Origin: Bacteroidota bacterium
GTDB lineage: Bacteria; Bacteroidota; Bacteroidia; Bacteroidales; Prolixibacteraceae
Assembly (NCBI GenBank): GCA_013203755.1
Contig: JABMPI010000259.1
Span: forward strand, 1-10,835
Length of the DNA stretch: 10,835 bases
Direction: 5' to 3'
Below the pieces are notes generated by a model. That model had not been told where the DNA came from. It ran no database searches and saw nothing but the letters and a program-made list of their open reading frames with translations. The position numbers and the translations under genes are program-made. The number at the start of each line of letters is the position of its first letter. Within the stretch, counting starts at the first letter, position 1. Positions 6,774 through 10,835 of the stretch are shown piece by piece.

Positions 6774-8180
6774 TTATTTTTTGGCTAAAAGAACCACATT
6801 CTCTACATGATGTGTATGTGGGAACATATCAACCGGCTGTATTTTATCAACTTTATAGAATTTATCCATTAAAGCCAGATCACGTGCCTGAGTTGCTGGG
6901 TTACAGCTAACATAAACTATTTTACCTGGTAAAATATTTAGTATAGTTTGAATAACATCGGCGTGCATTCCAGCTCTTGGTGGGTCGGTAATTATTACAT
7001 CGGGTTGTCCATTTTGTTGAACAAAATTATTATCGAGTACCAATTTCATATCTCCGGCATAAAAATACGTATTCTCAATGTTGTTAAGTAATGAGTTTCC
7101 CTTAGCATCTTCAATTGCTTCAGGAATATATTCAATCCCAACTACCTTTTTTGCCTTTTTTGCTATAAAATTTGCAATAGTGCCTGTTCCGGTGTACAAA
7201 TCGTAAACTATTTCAGATCCATCCAATTCCGCAAAATCTCTGGTCACCTTATATAAATTATATGCTTGTTCAGAATTAGTTTGATAAAAACTTTTTGGCC
7301 CAATCTTAAATTTTAAGCCTTCCATTTCTTCCAAAATATACTCCCTTCCATTAAACAGTTCAATTTTCTGGTCGGTAATTGTATCGTTTCCTTTAGCATT
7401 TATTACATATAACAAAGAGGTAATTTCAGGGAATTCATTCTTTATTGCTTCCAACAAATTAATACGCGCAGTTTCATCCTCCTTATAAAAAGACAATATT
7501 ACCATACTCTCTCCGGTAGAACTTGTTCGAATAATTAAATTCCGCAATAAACCAACTTGTTCTCGTATATCGAAAAATTCTAATTTTTTATCTAAAGCGT
7601 ACTTATATATAAAGTTTCGGATTTTATTTGAAGGTTCGGGTTGCAACCAACATTTATTAATCGTAATTATTTTGTCGAATAAACCTGGAATATGAAAACC
7701 CAAAGCATCCGAATCTTTTAGTTCAAAATCATTATTGATTTCATCGAACGTGCGCCAGCGTTTATTGGAAAAAGTAAACTCCAGTTTGTTTCTATAAAAG
7801 GTATCATTTTCAGAAGCTAATATTGGAAATATTTCAGGAAGTTCAACTTTACCTATCCGCTTTAATTGCGCCTCAACTTGTTTTTGTTTGTAAAACAATT
7901 GCTTTTCGTAAGGGAGAAGTTGCCATTTACAACCACCACAAACTCCAAAGTGCTCGCAAAAAGGTTCAATCCTATCTTTTGAATACTCATGAAACGTAGT
8001 AACAAATGCTTCCTGATACTTTTTACGTTTTTTGGTAACCTGTAAATCAACTACATCACCTGGTATTGCGTATTTTGTAAACACCACCATTTCACCAACA
8101 CGTGCCAGAGCTTTCCCCTCGGCTCCAATATCTTCTATCGTAACACCTTCATACAAAGGCTTTTTCTTTTTTCTAGCCAC
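6774..8180 (-). CDS. rlmD: 23S rRNA (uracil-5-)-methyltransferase RlmD (RumA)
   Basis: 468 residues. It makes 5-methyluridine in 23S rRNA (U1939 in E. coli numbering) using S-adenosylmethionine. An N-terminal TRAM RNA-binding domain (about 8-65) is followed by the [4Fe-4S] cluster ligands Cys75, Cys81 and Cys84 (CEHFGVCGGC) and Cys177 (NKCWLQ). The C-terminal methyltransferase has KSFYQTN (296-302), the SAM loop DLYTGTGTIA (327-336), TDPPRAGMH (398-406), nucleophile Cys426 in VSCNPAT, and the catalytic base Glu460 in HHVENV. The iron-sulfur motif and full length support RlmD over cluster-free relatives, although RlmCD-type dual specificity cannot be excluded. Translation starts at a GTG: no in-frame ATG lies upstream before the promoter-like element, and the next in-frame Met would cut into the TRAM domain. 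It is divergent from the ABC-F gene. Confidence 0.93.
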   Translation of the reverse strand: MARKKKKPLYEGVTIEDIGAEGKALARVGEMVVFTKYAIPGDVVDLQVTKKRKKYQEAFVTTFHEYSKDRIEPFCEHFGVCGGCKWQLLPYEKQLFYKQKQVEAQLKRIGKVELPEIFPILASENDTFYRNKLEFTFSNKRWRTFDEINNDFELKDSDALGFHIPGLFDKIITINKCWLQPEPSNKIRNFIYKYALDKKLEFFDIREQVGLLRNLIIRTSSTGESMVILSFYKEDETARINLLEAIKNEFPEITSLLYVINAKGNDTITDQKIELFNGREYILEEMEGLKFKIGPKSFYQTNSEQAYNLYKVTRDFAELDGSEIVYDLYTGTGTIANFIAKKAKKVVGIEYIPEAIEDAKGNSLLNNIENTYFYAGDMKLVLDNNFVQQNGQPDVIITDPPRAGMHADVIQTILNILPGKIVYVSCNPATQARDLALMDKFYKVDKIQPVDMFPHTHHVENVVLLAKK

Positions 8181-8194
8181 ATCAATATTTTTTG

Positions 8195-8228
8195 CAAATA
8201 TAACTTTTTAATGAAAACAAATTCCAAA
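8195..8228 (-). promoter_or_regulatory. Putative promoter for rlmD
   Basis: On the minus strand TATATTTG (8195-8202) matches the -7 consensus TAnnTTTG exactly. TTTG (8225-8228) lies 22 bases upstream as a slightly over-spaced -33 element. Transcription would start near 8188, giving a very short leader before the GTG at 8180. Confidence 0.5.
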
Positions 8229-8349
8229 CCATCATTTTTCTTGATTCCCAAAAAACCTCGAACATTCCCACATTGGGAAAACAAAGTCATTATTTGTAGA
8301 ATTGGCTATTTTAAACCCAGAATGATTTTTATGTAAAGAATCAGGTACT

Positions 8350-8357
8350 TATATTTG
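8350..8357 (+). promoter_or_regulatory. Putative -7 element for the intergenic structured RNA
   Basis: TATATTTG is a perfect TAnnTTTG match on the plus strand. A T-rich stretch (8326-8331) at about the right distance could serve as a weak -33. The start would be near 8363, just ahead of the nested inverted repeats and the terminator. Confidence 0.45.
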
Positions 8358-8362
8358 CTATT

Positions 8363-8528
8363 GATTTAATGGTTGGTTTTATTTTCAAAGATAAAACTTA
8401 TAAGGGGAAAGCAACTTCTGTATTTATGATTGGTTTTGTGTTTAGGGGTTTGTAAATCATCAATCATCTTCAAAAAGCGTCCATAGAGCTTTCCCCTTCC
8501 TTCTTTTACCCGCGAGGGTAATTTTTTT
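8363..8528 (+). ncRNA. Predicted structured small RNA or 5' leader, unknown family
   Basis: About 165 bases bounded by a -7 element and an intrinsic terminator on the plus strand. No protein gene precedes them in that direction, because rlmD points away. Pairing seen by eye: a 7-bp hairpin GTTTTAT/ATAAAAC (8376-8382 with 8391-8397); a perfect 11-bp long-range stem AAGGGGAAAGC/GCTTTCCCCTT (8402-8412 with 8488-8498); inside it a perfect 7-bp stem ATGATTG/CAATCAT (8426-8432 with 8461-8467); and the terminator hairpin at 8506-8521. The loop holds a G-rich GTTTAGGGGTTTG. It does not show the hallmarks I know for SRP RNA, RNase P RNA or tmRNA; a divergent 6S RNA cannot be ruled out. Because the ABC-F gene follows, an attenuator leader is the main alternative, although a separate promoter-like element at 8565 favours an independent RNA. 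The 5' end is an estimate. Confidence 0.55.
8506..8528 (+). terminator. Intrinsic terminator with GCGA tetraloop
   Basis: A 6-bp stem TTACCC/GGGTAA (8506-8511 with 8516-8521) closed by a GNRA-type GCGA loop is followed directly by seven Ts (8522-8528). The T run exists on the plus-strand side only, so it ends plus-strand transcription before the ABC-F gene. Confidence 0.85.
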
Positions 8529-8564
8529 GCCTAAAACTTTCAAAATTCATTCCTATTTAATCGC

Positions 8565-8572
8565 TATCTTTG
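8565..8572 (+). promoter_or_regulatory. Putative -7 element of the ABC-F/rlmB operon
   Basis: TATCTTTG is a perfect TAnnTTTG match, 19 bases before the ATG at 8592 and 36 bases after the terminator T run. The -33 position has no clear TTTG (TTTC at 8538-8541 is over-spaced). It implies a leader of only about 12-14 bases. Confidence 0.5.
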
Positions 8573-8591
8573 GCGCTTTTCAAAGATTTAT

Positions 8592-10544
8592 ATGATTTCG
8601 ATAGATAAAATAAATTTGAGCTTTGGTGGCTTTGAGTTATTCAAAGAGATAAGTTTTTTGATTAATCCGAAAGACAGAATTGGATTAATTGGAAAGAATG
8701 GAGCTGGTAAAACTACTTTACTAAAAATTCTTACCGGGAAAGAAAATCCAACTTCCGGCAGCATTGGAATTCCAAAAGATACTTCTGTAGGTTATTTACC
8801 TCAACAAATGAAAATAACCGATACTCGTTCCCTAAAAGATGAAACGGTGCAGGCATTTGAAGAACTTATTCATCTTGAAAAAAAGATAAATCAAATAAAT
8901 AAGGAAATTGCTGAGAGTGAGGACTATCATACAGAAAAATATTTAAAAAATCTGGATTACATTACTGAACTCAATGAAAGATACAATTTGCTTGGTGGCG
9001 AAAATTATGAGGCGGAACTTGAAAAAACACTTTTAGGACTGGGTTTTGAACGTACTGATTTTACCAGACACACTTCAGAATTTAGCGGAGGTTGGAGAAT
9101 GCGCGTTGAGCTTGCCAAACTTCTTTTACAAAAACCCGATGTCTTTTTATTGGACGAACCAACAAACCATCTTGATATAGAGTCGATTCAGTGGTTGGAG
9201 GATTTCCTGAAAAATTACAAAGGTGCGGTAGTTTTAGTTTCGCACGATAAAGCATTTCTTAATGCAGTTTGCAACCGAACAATCGAAATTTCGCTGGGTA
9301 AAATTACCGACCAGAAAATGAATTACTCAAATTTTATTACCTGGAAAGAAGAGCAAAAAGAAATTCAATTGGCTGCTTATCGGAATCAGCAAAAAATGAT
9401 TGAGGAAACGGAGAAATTTATTGAAAGATTCAGATACAAAGCCACCAAAGCAGTTCAGGTACAATCGAGAATAAAACATCTGGACAAAATAGACCGATTA
9501 GAAATTGAAGAAGAAGATAATTCATCTCTTAAAATTAATTTTCCACCGGCACCGCGTTCAGGAAAAGTTGTTGTTTCGGCAAAAGCCGTCGGCAAATCGT
9601 ACGACGACCTTTTAGTGTTAAAAGATATTGACCTAACAATTGAAAATGGTGAAAAAGTAGCATTTATTGGAAGAAACGGTGAAGGAAAAACTACCCTTTC
9701 GAGAATAATAATGAATGAGCTAAAACATGAGGGGAAAATGATATTAGGACACAATGTAAAAATTGGATATTTTGCTCAAAATCAGGCTCAATTATTAAAT
9801 GAAAACCTTACAATTTTTGAAACCATCGACGAAATTGCAGTTGGTGATATTCGAACCAAAATTAGGGACATTTTAGCAGCATTTCTTTTCAGGGGTGAAG
9901 ATATTGACAAGAAAGTAAAAGTATTAAGTGGTGGCGAAAAATCGAGACTGGCAATGATTCGATTAATGCTTGAACCAGTAAATTTCCTAATTCTTGACGA
10001 ACCTACTAATCATTTAGATATGCGTTCAAAAGAAATTCTAAAAAACGCATTGATAAATTTCGATGGAACTGTTGTAGTCGTTTCTCACGACCGTGATTTT
10101 TTAGATGGATTAGTAAATTGTATTTATGAATTCAGAGATAAAAAAGCCAAACAACATTTAGGAGGAATATTTGATTTTCTTCAACGCAAAAAAATAGAAT
10201 CGTTAAAAGAATTGGAGGCTAAAAAAGCTAGTAATTCTACAAATCGTGCAATCAAACAAAAAGCTCAAATTTCCTCAAATACTTTAAGTTTCGAGCAAAA
10301 AAAAGATATTAGCAGAACTATTTCCAAGTTAGAAAAATTGGTTGTTAAAACAGAAGAAGAGATTGCATCAATAGAAAATGAAATTGAAGAGATGGATAAA
10401 CTATTATCTTCAACAAAAACGATTGTTGACTCTTCTGTTTTTAGCAAATACGACGTACTTAAAGAACAGCTAAACCAGACTATGGAAAACTGGGAAACAC
10501 AGCATGAAGAACTGGAGGATTGGAAAACTAAAAAAACATGGTAA
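8592..10544 (+). CDS. ABC-F family ribosome-associated ATPase
   Basis: 650 residues with two ABC ATPase domains and no membrane segments, the ABC-F layout. Domain 1: Walker A GKNGAGKTT (34-42), signature SGGW (165-168), Walker B FLLDEP (185-190, catalytic Glu189), and His218 in VSHDK. A linker of about 235-325, rich in charged helix (KMIEETEKFIERFRYKATKA), corresponds to the P-site tRNA interaction motif. Domain 2: GRNGEGKTT (360-368), SGGE (446-449), LILDEP (466-471, Glu470), His499. The C terminus (about 560-650) is a charged coiled coil as in Uup/YheS-type members. ABC-F proteins bind the ribosomal E site and act on translation or ribosome assembly. The long C-terminal coiled coil and the rRNA-methyltransferase neighbours point to a housekeeping role rather than antibiotic resistance, which is inference. 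The stop overlaps the rlmB start by one base. Confidence 0.94.
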   Translation: MISIDKINLSFGGFELFKEISFLINPKDRIGLIGKNGAGKTTLLKILTGKENPTSGSIGIPKDTSVGYLPQQMKITDTRSLKDETVQAFEELIHLEKKINQINKEIAESEDYHTEKYLKNLDYITELNERYNLLGGENYEAELEKTLLGLGFERTDFTRHTSEFSGGWRMRVELAKLLLQKPDVFLLDEPTNHLDIESIQWLEDFLKNYKGAVVLVSHDKAFLNAVCNRTIEISLGKITDQKMNYSNFITWKEEQKEIQLAAYRNQQKMIEETEKFIERFRYKATKAVQVQSRIKHLDKIDRLEIEEEDNSSLKINFPPAPRSGKVVVSAKAVGKSYDDLLVLKDIDLTIENGEKVAFIGRNGEGKTTLSRIIMNELKHEGKMILGHNVKIGYFAQNQAQLLNENLTIFETIDEIAVGDIRTKIRDILAAFLFRGEDIDKKVKVLSGGEKSRLAMIRLMLEPVNFLILDEPTNHLDMRSKEILKNALINFDGTVVVVSHDRDFLDGLVNCIYEFRDKKAKQHLGGIFDFLQRKKIESLKELEAKKASNSTNRAIKQKAQISSNTLSFEQKKDISRTISKLEKLVVKTEEEIASIENEIEEMDKLLSSTKTIVDSSVFSKYDVLKEQLNQTMENWETQHEELEDWKTKKTW

Positions 10545-10835
10545 TGAATAAAGAAGATTTTATTTTTGGAACGAGGGCCGTAATTGAAGCCATAAAAAAT
10601 GGAAAAACCATTGATAAAATATTGGTGAAAAAGGGATTAAATAATGAGCTATTTAATGAACTTCAAACCCTTATAAAAGAAAATAACATTTCGGTTCAAT
10701 CGGTTCCTGTTGAAAAAATAAACAGAGTCACCCGAAAAAATCACCAAGGTGTTTTAGCATATATTTCGCCAGTTATATTCGCCAATATCGAAAACATTTT
10801 ACCTGCTATTTACGAATCAGGGCAAGATCCACTTC
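10544..10835 (+). CDS. rlmB: 23S rRNA (guanosine-2'-O-)-methyltransferase RlmB, TrmH/SpoU family, N-terminal part
   Basis: Open to the window edge, with 97 codons visible. It starts MNKEDFIFGTRAVIEAIKNG, followed by KTIDKILVKKGL and ending the substrate-binding domain with RVTRKNHQGVLAYISP. This is the SpoU substrate-binding domain found at the N terminus of RlmB/TrmH-like enzymes, including the family's NHQGV motif. RlmB methylates the 2'-hydroxyl of G2251 (E. coli numbering) in the peptidyl-transferase P loop. The SPOUT catalytic domain with the SAM knot lies beyond the window, so the exact subfamily (RlmB or another SpoU paralogue) is inferred. The ATG at 10544 overlaps the ABC-F stop in TAATG, suggesting translational coupling in one operon. 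Confidence 0.85.
   Translation, partial: MNKEDFIFGTRAVIEAIKNGKTIDKILVKKGLNNELFNELQTLIKENNISVQSVPVEKINRVTRKNHQGVLAYISPVIFANIENILPAIYESGQDPL

Noticed and set aside
8265..8279. Inverted repeat TTCCCA-CAT-TGGGAA, with a further ATTCCCA at 8244-8250, as an operator upstream of rlmD
   Set aside because: Short, and it lies upstream of the likely rlmD promoter; no regulator is known to bind it, so function cannot be supported.
8363..8528. Assigning the intergenic RNA to 6S, SRP, tmRNA or RNase P RNA
   Set aside because: I see no diagnostic conserved core for SRP, tmRNA or RNase P. The shape is only loosely compatible with 6S, so no family name is given.
8592..10544. Antibiotic-resistance ABC-F (Msr/Vga/Lsa/OptrA type)
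   Set aside because: A Uup/YheS-like coiled-coil C terminus and operon linkage to rlmB suggest a housekeeping factor; a family tree would be needed to claim resistance.

Overview
The window looks like a stretch of chromosome from a low-GC member of the Bacteroidota. A marine or anaerobic Bacteroidales/Marinilabiliales-type organism is my best guess, but rank below phylum is inference. The evidence is a TonB receptor plug with a carboxypeptidase-like domain, an OmpA protein with a PD40-type propeller, an exported PepC-like protease, near absence of Shine-Dalgarno sequences, and several matches to the Bacteroidota -7 promoter element TAnnTTTG just upstream of genes. I see no tRNA, rRNA, CRISPR array, insertion sequence or prophage gene.

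Left part (1-6200), all on the minus strand: cell-envelope genes. In order along the coordinates these are a short plug-domain protein lacking a beta barrel (18-701), a membrane-anchored family 2 glycosyltransferase of the DPM1/GtrB/ArnC type (904-1848), a secreted or outer-membrane protein of unknown function broken by a frameshift (1925-2829), an exported C1 peptidase of the bleomycin hydrolase/PepC family (2893-4104), a PD40-plus-OmpA protein (4370-5917) and a small hypothetical ORF just upstream of it (5931-6194). Hairpins downstream of the protease and OmpA genes, and promoter-like elements upstream of the plug and glycosyltransferase genes, suggest several short transcription units rather than one operon.

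Middle (6195-6773): 579 bases with no convincing gene.

Right part (6774-10835): three ribosome-related genes. rlmD (23S rRNA m5U methyltransferase) is on the minus strand. Divergent from it, on the plus strand, are an ABC-F translation-factor-type ATPase and the start of rlmB (23S rRNA Gm methyltransferase). The ABC-F stop and rlmB start overlap by one base (TAATG), so these two are probably co-expressed.

Most interesting element: the 411-base divergent gap between rlmD and the ABC-F gene. On the plus strand it holds a perfect TAnnTTTG element, then about 165 bases with nested inverted repeats, then a textbook intrinsic terminator (GNRA-type GCGA loop and seven Ts). No protein gene precedes that terminator on its strand, so it implies a separate small RNA or a leader/attenuator for the ABC-F gene. 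I could not assign it to a known RNA family. The second notable item is the frameshifted outer-membrane-type gene, which also carries a T9 run in its signal-peptide codons.
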